Below are positions 23,297 through 32,656 of a stretch of 64,000 nt of DNA, one piece after another (position 1 is the first letter of the stretch; each line of letters opens with the position of its first letter). Made by a program: the position numbers and the translations under genes. Source of the DNA: CAYLLN01 sp033762315 (lineage in GTDB: Bacteria; Planctomycetota; Planctomycetia; Pirellulales; Pirellulaceae); contig JANRLS010000116.1 in assembly GCA_033762315.1 (NCBI GenBank), positions 1 through 64,000 on the forward strand. The letters run 5' to 3'. Under the pieces are notes generated by a model. The model saw only the letters and a program-made list of their open reading frames with translations, made no database searches and was not told the DNA's origin.

Positions 23297-25063
23297 GTGA
23301 TCCGATTGTCGCGTTTGGCGGTCATTCTCTGCGCCTGGATGCTAGCAGCGTCCGTCGTTTCGTCCGCGCGTGCTGACCGCCCCGCCGCGCCGCGGCTGCT
23401 GCCGGAGCGGACGCTGGCTTATGCCCGCATCGCCGATACGCAGCTCTTGGTCGAGCGGTTTCGTGAAACGGCCCTTGGCCGCATCGGTCAGGACGAAGAG
23501 GTAAAGCCCCTCGTTTCGCAGCTCTATGCCTCGGCCCAGCAGTTGTGGAGTCGGATCGAAGCGCAGGTCGGCTTGCCGCTCGATCAGTTGTTGCGCATTC
23601 CGCAGGGGGAGATTTGCTTCGCGGTGGTCGCGCCGCCGGAAATGCGGCCGGGGGTGATCTTTCTGATTGACGTGAAGGATCAATTGACGCAGGCCCGCAA
23701 GCTGCTCGACAAAGGGGAGGAACTTCTGGTCGAAAATGGCGGCCGCAAGGAAGTGGAGAAGGTCGGCGAGGTGGAGGTCGCGGCCTATGTTGGCCCCGAT
23801 GGTAACACCCTCTATGAGCTTGAGCGCGAGGGGACGATCCTGATCGCCAGCGACAAGGAACTGCTGCGGTTCGTGCTCTCCGCCTGGGATGGGCAGGCCG
23901 AAAAGACCCTGGCCGATAGCCACAAGTTCAACACGATCATGAGCCGCTGCTCCGGGGCGGTCGATGATCCGCCGCAATTGACGCTGTTCGCCGACCCGGT
24001 CGAGATTTTCCGCACGGTCGCTCGCGGCAACTTTGCCGCCACGGCGCTCGCGCTGTTGCCCGTGCTGGGCCTCGATGGCGTGCAAGGAATCGGGGCCAGC
24101 GTCACCTTCGGCAGCGGCGAGTTCGACTCGGTGCAGCACGTGCATCTGTTGCTCGATAACCCCCGCGCCGGCGTCCTGCAACTGCTCGCCATGAGTCCCG
24201 GCGACAGCACCCCCGAGCCGTGGGTGCCGGCGGGGATCGTGAGCTATTCCACCTTCAATTGGGATCTCCAGCAAACCTACGATAAGGGGGGGCTGCTCTA
24301 CAACAGCCTGACGAGCGAAGGGGCCTTTCAAGAGGAAGTGCGCCGCCGCGTGGGGGATCGGCTCGGCGTCGATTTCGAGAAAGACTTGCTCCCCGCCCTC
24401 GGCGGCCGCTTCACTTTTGCCCAATGGATCGAGCACCCGGTGCGGCTCAATAGCATGGCGTCCCTGATTGGCCTGTCGCTCAAGGAGCCTTCGCAATTCG
24501 GCCCGACGCTCGAAACCATCGTGAAAAAGCTCGACGAAAACGCGGAAAAGAAGGCCTTTGGCGGAGTCTCCTACTGGACGATGAAGCCGTTGTTCCGCCG
24601 GCCCACCGAGCGGCCCGATGGGCCGGCCCTGCGGCAGCCCGATCCGTGTGTCGCCATCGTGGGAGATACGCTCCTTATCACCGATAGCTCGGCCGCGCTG
24701 GTCGAGGCGATCAAAACCGCCGCCGAGCCGGCGCTGGGGCTTGCCGGTGATCTCGAATTCAAGCTCATCGCCAGCAAAATCAAGCGGCAAGTGGGGGGAG
24801 ACGCACCGGGAATGCTCAGCTTCTCGCGGCCGGAGCAAAATTTGCGATTTTGGTACGACCTGGCGGCCGCCGACGATACGCGGCAGCAAGTGAACCGCCG
24901 CGGCGAGAACAACCCGGTGTTTTTCGAGCTCGACAAGGCCCTGTCCGACAATCCGCTCCCCCCGTTCGCCGTGCTCGCCAAATATCTGGCCCCCGGCGGT
25001 GGCATGATGGTGAACGACGAGACCGGCCTGCACTACACTACGTTTACCCTGCGGCGCAAATAA
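23297..25063 (+). CDS. Secreted planctomycete protein of unknown function (DUF3352-like)
   Basis: A 588-residue protein starting at a GTG that has GGGGGA seven bases upstream; an ATG 39 bases earlier lacks a good ribosome-binding site. The N-terminus is a Sec signal (LSRLAVILCAWMLAASVVSS) with likely cleavage after SARA. The mature part begins APRLLPERTLAYARIADTQ and includes QGEICFAVVAPPE, PGVIFLIDVKD and GDTLLITDSSAAL, reminiscent of DUF3352-type exported proteins, which are abundant in planctomycetes. No catalytic motif is evident. It lies upstream of and co-directional with glsA, 58 bases away. Confidence 0.75.
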   Translation: MIRLSRLAVILCAWMLAASVVSSARADRPAAPRLLPERTLAYARIADTQLLVERFRETALGRIGQDEEVKPLVSQLYASAQQLWSRIEAQVGLPLDQLLRIPQGEICFAVVAPPEMRPGVIFLIDVKDQLTQARKLLDKGEELLVENGGRKEVEKVGEVEVAAYVGPDGNTLYELEREGTILIASDKELLRFVLSAWDGQAEKTLADSHKFNTIMSRCSGAVDDPPQLTLFADPVEIFRTVARGNFAATALALLPVLGLDGVQGIGASVTFGSGEFDSVQHVHLLLDNPRAGVLQLLAMSPGDSTPEPWVPAGIVSYSTFNWDLQQTYDKGGLLYNSLTSEGAFQEEVRRRVGDRLGVDFEKDLLPALGGRFTFAQWIEHPVRLNSMASLIGLSLKEPSQFGPTLETIVKKLDENAEKKAFGGVSYWTMKPLFRRPTERPDGPALRQPDPCVAIVGDTLLITDSSAALVEAIKTAAEPALGLAGDLEFKLIASKIKRQVGGDAPGMLSFSRPEQNLRFWYDLAAADDTRQQVNRRGENNPVFFELDKALSDNPLPPFAVLAKYLAPGGGMMVNDETGLHYTTFTLRRK

Positions 25064-25121
25064 CCGGCGATTTCGCTGGCCGCGCCCCGGAGCCCGTCCA
25101 ACCTTCGGAAAGCGGCAACGG

Positions 25122-26126
25122 ATGAGCGCGGCACCGCCAAACCAGCCACCCAGTCGCCCCCCGTTCGTATCGACGGGGCGCTTGCCCACCCCCGAAGTGG
25201 TGCAAGCCCTTGTCGCCGAAGCGCACGAGCGGTGCCGAGCGAACAACGACGGGGCGAACGCACAAGTCTATCCCGCCCTGGCACGGGTTCCGCGCCAGCT
25301 GTTCGGCCTCTGCCTGGTGGGAACCGACGGCCAATTTTTTTCGGCCGGCGACGCGGACTATGAATTCACGATCATGAGCGTCTCCAAGCCGTTTATCTTC
25401 GCGCTCGTGTGCGAAGTGCTGGGAGCGGCGGAAGTGCGCGACAAAATCGGCGTGAACGCCACCGGGCTGGCCTTCAATTCGCTCGCCGCCATCGAGCGAG
25501 GGCCCGAGGGACGCACGAACCCGATGGTGAATTCCGGCGCGATCGCGACGACCAGCCTCGTTCCCGGCGAAACCGCGGCGGCCAAATGGCGATTCATCCA
25601 CGAGGGCCTATCGCGCTTTGCCGGCCGAGATTTAGCCGTTAACGACGAGGTGTTCGCGTCGGCCATGGCGACGAACTTTCGCAACCAGAGCATCGCCCGC
25701 CTCTTGCAAAGTTTTGGCCGCCTCTATCTCGATCCGGCGGAGGCCACCGATCTTTACACCCGCCAATGCGCGCTCAATGTGAGCGCGCGGGATTTGGCGG
25801 TGATGGGAGCGACGCTAGCGGACGGGGGCGTCAATCCGCTAACGAAAGAGCGGGTCGTGAGTCCGGCCGTGTGCCACTATTGCCTAGCGGTGATGACCAC
25901 CGCCGGCCTCTACGAAACCTCGGGCGACTGGCTTTACGACATCGGCTTGCCGGGCAAAAGCGGCATCGGCGGGGGGATTGTCGCGGTATCGCCCGGCAAA
26001 GGGGGGCTCGGCACTTTCGCTCCGCCGCTCGACGCGGCCGGCAACAGCGTGAAAGGACAGCTCGCCGCGAAGTTCCTCTCCGAGCAACTCGGCATGGACC
26101 TCTTCGTTTCCCAGCCGGCGGGTTAA
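25122..26126 (+). CDS. glsA: Glutaminase A
   Basis: A 334-residue serine-dependent beta-lactamase-fold enzyme converting glutamine to glutamate and ammonia. The catalytic Ser-x-x-Lys pair is in TIMSVSKPF (Ser86, Lys89). Other family blocks are NPMVNSGAIAT, FRNQSIARLLQSFG, YTRQCALNVSARDLAVMGATLA and GLPGKSGIGGGIVAVSPGKGG (given in parts). It is about 20 residues longer than the usual 308 because of a Pro-rich N-terminus. It is cytoplasmic, with no signal peptide. No glutamate transporter or acid-resistance genes adjoin it; it converges with the HtrA-like protease gene. Confidence 0.96.
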   Translation: MSAAPPNQPPSRPPFVSTGRLPTPEVVQALVAEAHERCRANNDGANAQVYPALARVPRQLFGLCLVGTDGQFFSAGDADYEFTIMSVSKPFIFALVCEVLGAAEVRDKIGVNATGLAFNSLAAIERGPEGRTNPMVNSGAIATTSLVPGETAAAKWRFIHEGLSRFAGRDLAVNDEVFASAMATNFRNQSIARLLQSFGRLYLDPAEATDLYTRQCALNVSARDLAVMGATLADGGVNPLTKERVVSPAVCHYCLAVMTTAGLYETSGDWLYDIGLPGKSGIGGGIVAVSPGKGGLGTFAPPLDAAGNSVKGQLAAKFLSEQLGMDLFVSQPAG

Positions 26127-26154
26127 GCAAATCGTCCGTGTTTGTAGCCAAAAT

Positions 26155-27354
26155 CTACGGTACGGGCATTTCAGGGCGGAGGCCGACGGTGACGCCGAGC
26201 GTCAACTCTTGGCCGTCGCGCCAGACGACGATGCTGGCGGAGGAGCCGATTTCGGTTTTGGCGACTTCCGTGCTCAGCGAGGCGGGGCCCGTGATTTCGA
26301 CGTCGTTCCACCGCAAAATAACGTCCCCCCGCTGCACGCCGGCGGTGGCGGCGGGAGATTTTCCCTCGTCGTCCTTGATGAGCGCGGCGATGTAGGCTCC
26401 GGTGGCCCGCGGCAGGCCGAGATCCTTGGCGTGCTGATCGGTCAGGTCGTCCAGTTGCACCCCCAGCCAACCGCGGCGAACGGAGCCTTCCCCCCGCAGG
26501 CGCTGGCAAACATCGCGCGCCACGTTGCTGGGAACGGCGAAGCTGATCCCCTGAAACGCCTCTCCCACGATGGCCGTGTTGACGCCAATCACCCGCCCCT
26601 CGCCATTGACGAGCGGTCCGCCGCTGTTGCCGGGATTGACGGCGGCATCGGTTTGCAAGAAGTCTTGATAAGCGGTGCCGGCGAGTCCGGCCCGGTGTTT
26701 GGCGCTGAGAATGCCCGAAGTGATGCTCCGCTCCAGGCCAAACGGGCTGCCGACCGCCCAGACGAGCGCGCCGGTATGCGTGTCGTCGCTATCTCCCCAG
26801 CGAATCGGCGTGAGCTTGTCGGCGTTGATTTTGAGCAGGGCGAGATCGGTCTCCTTGTCGATCCCCACGATCCGGCCGACGACGCGGCGGCCATCGGCGA
26901 GCGATACCTGAATCTCGCGGGCATCGCGCACGACGTGGTAGTTCGTCAGCACATAGCCGCCAACATCGACCACGAAGCCCGAGCCTTGCCCCTCGGTCGG
27001 CACGCGGCCGCGCGGCACGCGCATCGGCATGGCCAAGAGATCGGTCTCGCTCCCTTGCGTGTTGATATGCACCACGCTGGGGCCGACGATCTGCGAAACC
27101 TGTTGCGACGCGCGCGAAAACTGGGAGACCGGCGAACCATCGAAATGTTCCAGGGCGAAGTCGTATTCCGCCCGCTGCCGGCCGCGGGTGATGGCGTATT
27201 GCGTGTTCTCGGCGATGAACGGCACCAGATAGCTGATGCCCAGCAGCACCGCCAAAAACGACAGCAGCCACAGCAGCTTGGCCCAGGCAAGGCGAATGCG
27301 CACATGCTCGCGAGCAAGACTCTCGCCGTCATCCGGCCGGTCGAGCGGATGCAC
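26155..27354 (-). CDS. HtrA/DegS-like membrane-anchored serine protease with one PDZ domain
   Basis: A 399-residue periplasmic quality-control protease. A single membrane segment at about 26-46 (KLLWLLSFLAVLLGISYLVP) is followed by a trypsin-like domain with His140 (YVLTNYHVV), Asp170 (ETDLALLKI) and Ser244 (NPGNSGGPL). One C-terminal PDZ domain contains GWLGVQLDDLT and GDVILRWNDVEI. The architecture resembles DegS/HhoA more than two-PDZ DegP. The start is GTG. It is preceded on the same strand by a GH5 gene after about 190 bases, so probably transcribed separately. Confidence 0.93.
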   Translation of the reverse strand: MHPLDRPDDGESLAREHVRIRLAWAKLLWLLSFLAVLLGISYLVPFIAENTQYAITRGRQRAEYDFALEHFDGSPVSQFSRASQQVSQIVGPSVVHINTQGSETDLLAMPMRVPRGRVPTEGQGSGFVVDVGGYVLTNYHVVRDAREIQVSLADGRRVVGRIVGIDKETDLALLKINADKLTPIRWGDSDDTHTGALVWAVGSPFGLERSITSGILSAKHRAGLAGTAYQDFLQTDAAVNPGNSGGPLVNGEGRVIGVNTAIVGEAFQGISFAVPSNVARDVCQRLRGEGSVRRGWLGVQLDDLTDQHAKDLGLPRATGAYIAALIKDDEGKSPAATAGVQRGDVILRWNDVEITGPASLSTEVAKTEIGSSASIVVWRDGQELTLGVTVGLRPEMPVP

Positions 27355-27543
27355 CGCGTAGGGCGGCGCGGGGGAATTTCACGCCGCTGGGCCAGGCCCG
27401 CTCGCGGGGTCATAGGCGATCTTGGCGAAGTCGTCCATGCAATCGCACTCGGGCGGAATCGTGGAGGCTTTCCCAATTATACCGCGAAGCGGCCGGCTGT
27501 CGCGTAAAATCCGGCGGCTGATTCGGACCGTGATTTCAGCCGC

Positions 27544-28551
27544 TTATTTAGCGAGCAGGGCCGACAGCAATTCGGGGCGAAAAGCCGCCGCGGACCGGTC
27601 GTAAACGCCAAAACCGGCGCAAAATTCCCAGTACGCCCAGCTGAACCCGCGGGCCTCGGCCGCGCGAGTCATGGCGCGGGTCCAGGCGACGCGGCTGGCC
27701 AGGTCGGCCTTTTCGTAGGCCCCAAATTCGCCGAGATAGATGGGGCGTTTGTGGTCGTGCCCATATTTGGCGGCGATGTCGAAGGTGTCGCGCAGCTTTT
27801 TCAGCTCCGCCTCGCTGCCGGTCCAGGTGCGGCCGAGCCATTTGTCCGAGCCCTTGGCCCAGGAGGCTCCCTGGTGGGTGAACTCAAACGGGTCGTAGCA
27901 ATGCACCGTGACGATCAGGTTCGGATCGTCCGGCAGCTTCAGCTTGGGAACCGCCCAGATGCCGTTCCACCACGCCCCGCCGATGATGACGGGCCGGGTT
28001 TTGTTGCTCTCCCGCACCGCCGCCAGGACCGGCGGGATGCAGGCGTTCCACTTTCCCTCATCGTTCAGCTTGCCGTGCGGCTCGTTCAGGAGCTCGAAAT
28101 AGAGGCTCGCGGGGCGATCCCGATAGCGGGCCGCGATTTGCCTCCACAGGGCGACGAGTCGCGGCAGGTGAGCATCCGGATCGCTATCCATCTCGTCGTA
28201 GTGATGCACGTTGAGCACCACGGCCAGGCCGTGCTTTTCCGCCTGATCGAGTACCCAATCGACCCGCTCGAAGAACGCTTGCTCAATCGTGTACGGCGCG
28301 TCCGTGCCGGCATGAGCCGACCATTTTGTCGGCAGGCGGACATGACTAAACCCCGCCCCCTTGATCTGCGGAAAGAAGCTCTCCTCCAGCTTGATCCCCC
28401 AATCGCCTTCCTTCGGAGCTTCGAGGGCGTTGCCCAAATTGACGCCCCTTCCCAGCGCCTTGTTCGCCGCGAAGATATCCGGCTCGGCGGCCAAGGAGGA
28501 GCACGAAACACCGATCAACAGGAAGAAAATCAGCCGGTGATGGAGTTGCAT
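27544..28551 (-). CDS. Secreted glycoside hydrolase family 5 (cellulase-like)
   Basis: A 335-residue retaining glycosidase with an N-terminal signal (LIFFLLIGVSCSSLAAE; the Cys could also mark a lipoprotein). The barrel has GRGVNLGNALEAP, VRLPTKWS, LNVHHYDEM at about 113-121, the acid/base LLNEPHG (Glu157), VHCYDPFEFTHQG and the nucleophile IYLGEFGAYE (Glu275). These are GH5 hallmarks, so beta-1,4-glucan or mannan cleavage is likely. No binding module is attached. It sits downstream of an HNH gene pair on the same strand. Confidence 0.93.
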   Translation of the reverse strand: MQLHHRLIFFLLIGVSCSSLAAEPDIFAANKALGRGVNLGNALEAPKEGDWGIKLEESFFPQIKGAGFSHVRLPTKWSAHAGTDAPYTIEQAFFERVDWVLDQAEKHGLAVVLNVHHYDEMDSDPDAHLPRLVALWRQIAARYRDRPASLYFELLNEPHGKLNDEGKWNACIPPVLAAVRESNKTRPVIIGGAWWNGIWAVPKLKLPDDPNLIVTVHCYDPFEFTHQGASWAKGSDKWLGRTWTGSEAELKKLRDTFDIAAKYGHDHKRPIYLGEFGAYEKADLASRVAWTRAMTRAAEARGFSWAYWEFCAGFGVYDRSAAAFRPELLSALLAK

Positions 28552-28611
28552 GGGACGAACCAGAATTGAGGGAGCGAAAACCGTGGAGCCGTCATTGTAA
28601 GGCTTCGGGCG

Positions 28612-29037
28612 CTAAGCCGGCGGATGGATGCCCAGCCGAACCCAGAGCTTTCTCGCGGCAACCAGCGGTGGTCGATTCAAATGAAGCGCGACAACCGTCG
28701 CTCGGCCGCTCGGCGTAAGTCCCTCGATTATCAGCGCATCGGCCGACCAGCGAAAATGCTCACTCCAGGGATCCAAACGTGGGTTGAAGATTCGCGCTAA
28801 CTCGCCAGTATCAGGATCGGGGACGAAAGTCCGATCCGACTTATGCGCGTTACAAAGCCGGCACGCGAGCCATAGATTCTCCGCAATCGTCGGTCCACCC
28901 CGCGATTGCGGCGCGAGATGCTCGACTTCCAGCGGCGTGCCCGTAACAAGCTCCGACGTCTGACAGTATCCGCAGCAATGACATGCCGCGGTAGACAATT
29001 CAGCTCGCTGGGACGCGCTGATCGTCGGGCGACTCAT
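28612..29037 (-). CDS. HNH endonuclease
   Basis: A 141-residue protein with a compact HNH core: CCGYC at about 21-25 supplies the first zinc Cys pair, then LEVEHLAPQSRGG with the catalytic His, NLWLACRLCNAHKSD with the Asn, second Cys pair and final His. The C-terminus (DPWSEHFRWSADALIIEGLTP) is typical of small HNH proteins in cyanobacteria and planctomycetes. Its ATG overlaps the TGA of the upstream small gene by four bases (ATGA), so they are translated as a coupled pair. Whether it acts on foreign DNA or is a remnant homing nuclease is unknown. Confidence 0.9.
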   Translation of the reverse strand: MSRPTISASQRAELSTAACHCCGYCQTSELVTGTPLEVEHLAPQSRGGPTIAENLWLACRLCNAHKSDRTFVPDPDTGELARIFNPRLDPWSEHFRWSADALIIEGLTPSGRATVVALHLNRPPLVAARKLWVRLGIHPPA

Positions 29038-29459
29038 GCCACGCTCACAACCGGCACACTCAGCAGCGGCCGGATGTCATGTCCACGGTCTTTCAGCAGC
29101 GCCAAGGCTTGCGAGCGAATGAGCAGGTGCCACTCGTACTCGGTACACAGCGATTCCAACTCGACGCGCTCGGCAGGGCTCAGCCCTTCGGCCCGTTGTT
29201 TGAAGTTTAAGTCCTCCGCCCGCTGGCAACTCGCGGCTGACGGGATGCTTTGTGCCGCGAGCGAAAGCTCCGCGTCAGTGAAATGCCGCATGTTCGCGAG
29301 AGCTCGTTCGATGCGATCGGCTTCCGTTTCGCTCGTCAATCGGGATTCGAGCACATCGAGCAGTTCCTGCTGCAAGGTTCGCTGCGAAGTCTGGGCGCGA
29401 TGATGCAACAGGTCGTAAAGACCCTCGGGAATTTCCAGCGTGACCGCTCGCAATCCCAT
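29034..29459 (-). CDS. Hypothetical protein coupled to HNH endonuclease
   Basis: A 141-residue alpha-helical protein. The start, LRAVTLEIPEGLYDLLHHRA, resembles the N-terminus of ribbon-helix-helix DNA-binding proteins, followed by QRTLQQELLDVLESRLTSE and a helical, Glu/Leu-rich remainder. ATG at 29459 has GGAG upstream; an earlier in-frame start is less likely. The four-base overlap with the HNH gene suggests a joint role, perhaps as its regulator or partner. No firm family was recognised. Confidence 0.7.
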   Translation of the reverse strand: MGLRAVTLEIPEGLYDLLHHRAQTSQRTLQQELLDVLESRLTSETEADRIERALANMRHFTDAELSLAAQSIPSAASCQRAEDLNFKQRAEGLSPAERVELESLCTEYEWHLLIRSQALALLKDRGHDIRPLLSVPVVSVA

Positions 29460-29556
29460 GATGCCGCGCTCCGGGAGAGACCTTCTCCATTCTATCGTCC
29501 TCGGCCTCGCCACTCAAATCCGAGCAGGATGGCGGCAGCGAGCCTCGTCGCCTGGC

Positions 29557-30948
29557 CTACATCAGCCCCGCGATGGGAGCGGGGGTGGTGAGCACGCGGA
29601 GCAAATCTTGCGGCAGACCGGTTTGCAAGCGCACCTGGCCAATGTCGAGCAGCGTGTGCATTACCGTGGCGAGCAGATTTTCGCTCGTCCAGGGATCGGT
29701 GGCCGGTTCCCCCGCGATGCGGTCGGACTGGCCGATCACCTGCCCCATTTTCAGACCGCCGCCGGACAAGAGCAGCGGCGTGAGGCCGCCCCAGTTGTCG
29801 CGGCCGCCGCGGGCATTGATTCGCGGCGTGCGGCCGATTTCGCCGGTGGCGACAAGCAGAATGTCGTCCGACAGGCCGCGCGCGGCGCAATCCTCGATGA
29901 AGGCCGACACCGCGTGGTCGAACGGCCGCCCCATGTATTGCATCCCTTCTTCGACCCCCGCGTTGTTGTTGTCGGCGTGCATATCCCAGACGAAATTCGT
30001 CGTCACCGTGACAAAGCCGCACCCCGCCTCGCACAGTCGGCGGGCCAGCAGCAACAGCTTGCCGAGCGTTTGGGCGTTATCGACATAGCGGGGGTGGTTG
30101 TTCCACTTGCGGCTGATTTGGTCGGGGCGGATAAGGGGCTCGGTGTCGTAGCGGGCGATGGTTTTCGGGTCTTCCTGGGAAAGATCGAACGCTTTGGCCG
30201 CACCGCCGAGTATGGTCTGAAAAGCCTGATCTTGCAGCTTATCGACGCCGGCCAATTCGCGGCGGGCGTCCAAATCGCGGCGAATGCGGTCAAGTCCCGC
30301 CAGCAGGTTGCGGCGATCATCGACCCGCCCCGGCTCCATGACAAGCTGCATGTCCTTCTGGAGCGAGCCGCCGCCGCCGGGGACAAACGGAGCGTAGGTA
30401 TTCCCCAGCGTGCCGGTTGCCTCGAACAGGCCGAACTGCTTGACCGCCTCCCCCGCTTTGGGATTTACCGCGCGCGGAAACAGGGCCGCGTTGGTCGGCA
30501 AGCCGGTGTCGGGATCGCTCGCGCCGACCACCCGCGAATACAGCGAACCCATGTTCGCGCCGAGGGTCGCCTTGCCGACGATCGGCTTGATGTCGTGATT
30601 GCTATCGCCTGTTTTGAACGAGCGGACAATCGCCAGCTTGTCGGCGAGGCTGGCGAGCTTGGGAAACGTGCTGCCGAACGTGATGCCGGGAATTTTCGTG
30701 GGGATTTCGCCGGTGACGCTGCGGTTTTCGACCGGGGCGGACATTTTCGGATCGAACGTTTCGGTCTGGCTCGGCCCGCCGTGCATGAAGAGAAAAATCA
30801 CGCTCTTTCCCGTGACCGGTCGGGCGCTCGATTTGCCCGCGGCCACGCTCGCCAAGAGTTGCGGCAAGGCGAGGCCCCCGAGACCCAGGGTGCCAATGCG
30901 GAGCATGTCGCGGCGGCCGAAGCGTCCAGGGCTCGAAATCGAAAGCAT
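29557..30948 (-). CDS. DUF1501 protein, Tat-exported
   Basis: A 463-residue protein of the alkaline phosphatase/sulfatase-like superfamily, of unknown reaction. A twin-arginine signal (FGRRDMLRIGTLGLGGLALP) is followed by SVIFLFMHGGPSQTETFDPK, the N-terminal family motif, and later by GEIGRTPRINARGGRDNWG and LLSGGGLKMGQVIG, the conserved C-terminal blocks. ATG at 30948 has AAGGAG six bases upstream. DUF1501 genes normally pair with PSD1-type DUF1549/DUF1553 genes; this one instead follows another DUF1501 gene, with two REP-like hairpins between them. Confidence 0.9.
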   Translation of the reverse strand: MLSISSPGRFGRRDMLRIGTLGLGGLALPQLLASVAAGKSSARPVTGKSVIFLFMHGGPSQTETFDPKMSAPVENRSVTGEIPTKIPGITFGSTFPKLASLADKLAIVRSFKTGDSNHDIKPIVGKATLGANMGSLYSRVVGASDPDTGLPTNAALFPRAVNPKAGEAVKQFGLFEATGTLGNTYAPFVPGGGGSLQKDMQLVMEPGRVDDRRNLLAGLDRIRRDLDARRELAGVDKLQDQAFQTILGGAAKAFDLSQEDPKTIARYDTEPLIRPDQISRKWNNHPRYVDNAQTLGKLLLLARRLCEAGCGFVTVTTNFVWDMHADNNNAGVEEGMQYMGRPFDHAVSAFIEDCAARGLSDDILLVATGEIGRTPRINARGGRDNWGGLTPLLLSGGGLKMGQVIGQSDRIAGEPATDPWTSENLLATVMHTLLDIGQVRLQTGLPQDLLRVLTTPAPIAGLM

Positions 30949-30968
30949 GGCGGGCTCCTTCAACGTGG

Positions 30969-31015
30969 GGCAGGCGTTTGGCCTGCCTTCAAGTGAGGCA
31001 GGTTTCTAACCTGCC
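30969..31015. repeat. REP-like pair of hairpins
   Basis: Two perfect 7-base-pair stems with 5-base loops lie 9 bases apart: ggcaggc-gtttg-gcctgcc (30969-30987) and ggcaggt-ttcta-acctgcc (30997-31015). The paired, related hairpins resemble dispersed REP units. They sit between two same-strand DUF1501 genes, 21 bases before the second gene's start codon. A further small inverted repeat (atatcaa/ttgatat) is at 31070-31089. Confidence 0.65.
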
Positions 31016-31113
31016 AGTTCAGGCGGGGTATCTAGCGGGCATTATCTATTCTGCCGAACCGCCGCAAACATATCAAGCTGGATTGATATATTCTATCGGC
31101 AGCCGCGAGCCCG

Positions 31114-32506
31114 CTACGCCAGCAGTTCCCGGATCGGCGCTCCTTGGGCAAGAACGGGAATCGGCCGGCCGAGTTGATCGTGAAAAACGGCATCGGTGGG
31201 GATGCCTAGCTGGCGATAGATCGTGGCGAGGACATCGTTGAACGGGATCGGCCGGTCGAGCGGGACATCGCCCGCCTGGGTGCTCGCGCCGACGACGATC
31301 CCCCGCTTGAGTCCGCCGCCGGCCAGCATGACCGAGCAGACGCGGTCCCAGTGGTCGCGCCCTCCCTGCGGATTGATGCGCGGCGTGCGGCCGAACTCGC
31401 CGAACATCGCCACCAGCGTCGTCTCCAGGAGGCCGCGGCTTTCGAGATCGTCGAGCAGCGTGCTGACGGCCCGGTCCATCGGCGGCAGCAGAACGTTTTT
31501 CAGTTGGCCGAAATTATCGACGTGCGTATCCCAATCCTGGCCGTGATGCTGCGTCAAGGTGTAGTTGACCAGCGTGAACGGCACCCCCGCCTCGGCCAGC
31601 CGGCGAGCGAGAATCGTTTGCTGGCCCCATAAGTGATCGCCATAGTCGCGGCGGAGCTTATCGCTTTCGCGACCCAGGTCGAACGCCGCGCCGGCCGCGT
31701 CACCGGCGAGCATTTCGTGGGCTTGTCGCTGATAAGCCTCGCGCGAGGGGAGCGGCCGGCCGGAGCGCGAGTTTTCGTCCAGCGATTTGAGCAGCGCGAG
31801 ACGGTCGTCCAGCCGGGCGGGACTGAGCGCAGGGTCGAGTCGCAGGTCGCGGGGTGGGTCGTAGCGTCCCCCGGCACTATCGGGGGGCAGGCCGGAGCAA
31901 ACCGGCTCGTAGGCCGAACCCAACAGCCCCGCCGTGCCATAGCGGACGCGAATTCCGAGTTGGCCATCGTGCGGAATGGCGACATACCGCGGCAGGTCGG
32001 GGCGATTGCCGGCTCGCAGGCGCGCGACCCAGCTGCCGAGCGAGGGATAGGTGATGTTTCGATTTTTGCCCGCTACATCGGCGCCGGGCATGTCCCAGCC
32101 GGTGAGAGTTTGATGAATGGCGACGGGGTGACTGGGGGAATCGACAAACACGCTCCGCAGCACGCACAGCTTATCGGCCCGCGCGGCGAGCAGCGGCAAA
32201 TGCTCGGAGAAATGCGTGCCCGGCAGCTTGGTGGCAATCGGGCCGAAATCTCCCCGATAAGCCGTCGGCGCGAGGGGCTTGGGATCGAAGCTCTCGTAGT
32301 GCGACAGCCCCCCTTGCAGATAAATGACAATCGCCGCTTGGGCCGGGGCGGAATTCTTCCCCTCCGTCAGCCTCGCCGCCTCGCGGGCCCGCAGCACTTC
32401 GGGAAGCACCAGCGCCGCCGCCAAGCCACCGCCCCCCCGCGAGCCAGGTTCGCCGGGTGAACGCCGCGTTTGGATCGAGCGAACGGACTGGGGTTCGACT
32501 TGGCAT
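31114..32506 (-). CDS. DUF1501 protein with frameshift in the Tat signal
   Basis: The body is a complete DUF1501 protein: AAIVIYLQGGLSHYESFDPK, EFGRTPRINPQGGRDHWDRV (in parts) and MLAGGGLKRGIVVGASTQ, ending GAPIRELLA. The expected twin-arginine start, however, is in another frame: from the ATG at 32506 it reads NAAFTRRTWLAGG, then leaves frame at a run of seven G on the coding strand (32432-32438). Removing one G joins RRTWLA to GGGGLAAALVLPEVL, a normal Tat signal, and gives about 463 residues. Either the run carries a real +1 change or the base count is a sequencing error. Without the fix the protein would lack an export signal. Confidence 0.8.
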
Positions 32507-32656
32507 CGGGAGGTCGCCTGGTGGGAACTGGGCGGCTTTGGGCGGGGAACCCCTATCTTCACCCCCGCGCCCAACCGATGCAAGACGATTTATGCGTGCC
32601 GGGGCTATCGTACGAACAGCCTCTCCGCCCCCGACCGTGGCTGGCCCCAGGCGCGG

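Noticed and set aside
23342..25246. Minus-strand open frame (634 codons)
   Set aside because: Antisense of the secreted planctomycete protein, which has a proper signal peptide and ribosome-binding site.
30969..31015. CRISPR repeat
   Set aside because: Only two related hairpins with different loops are present, with no regular spacers and no cas genes.
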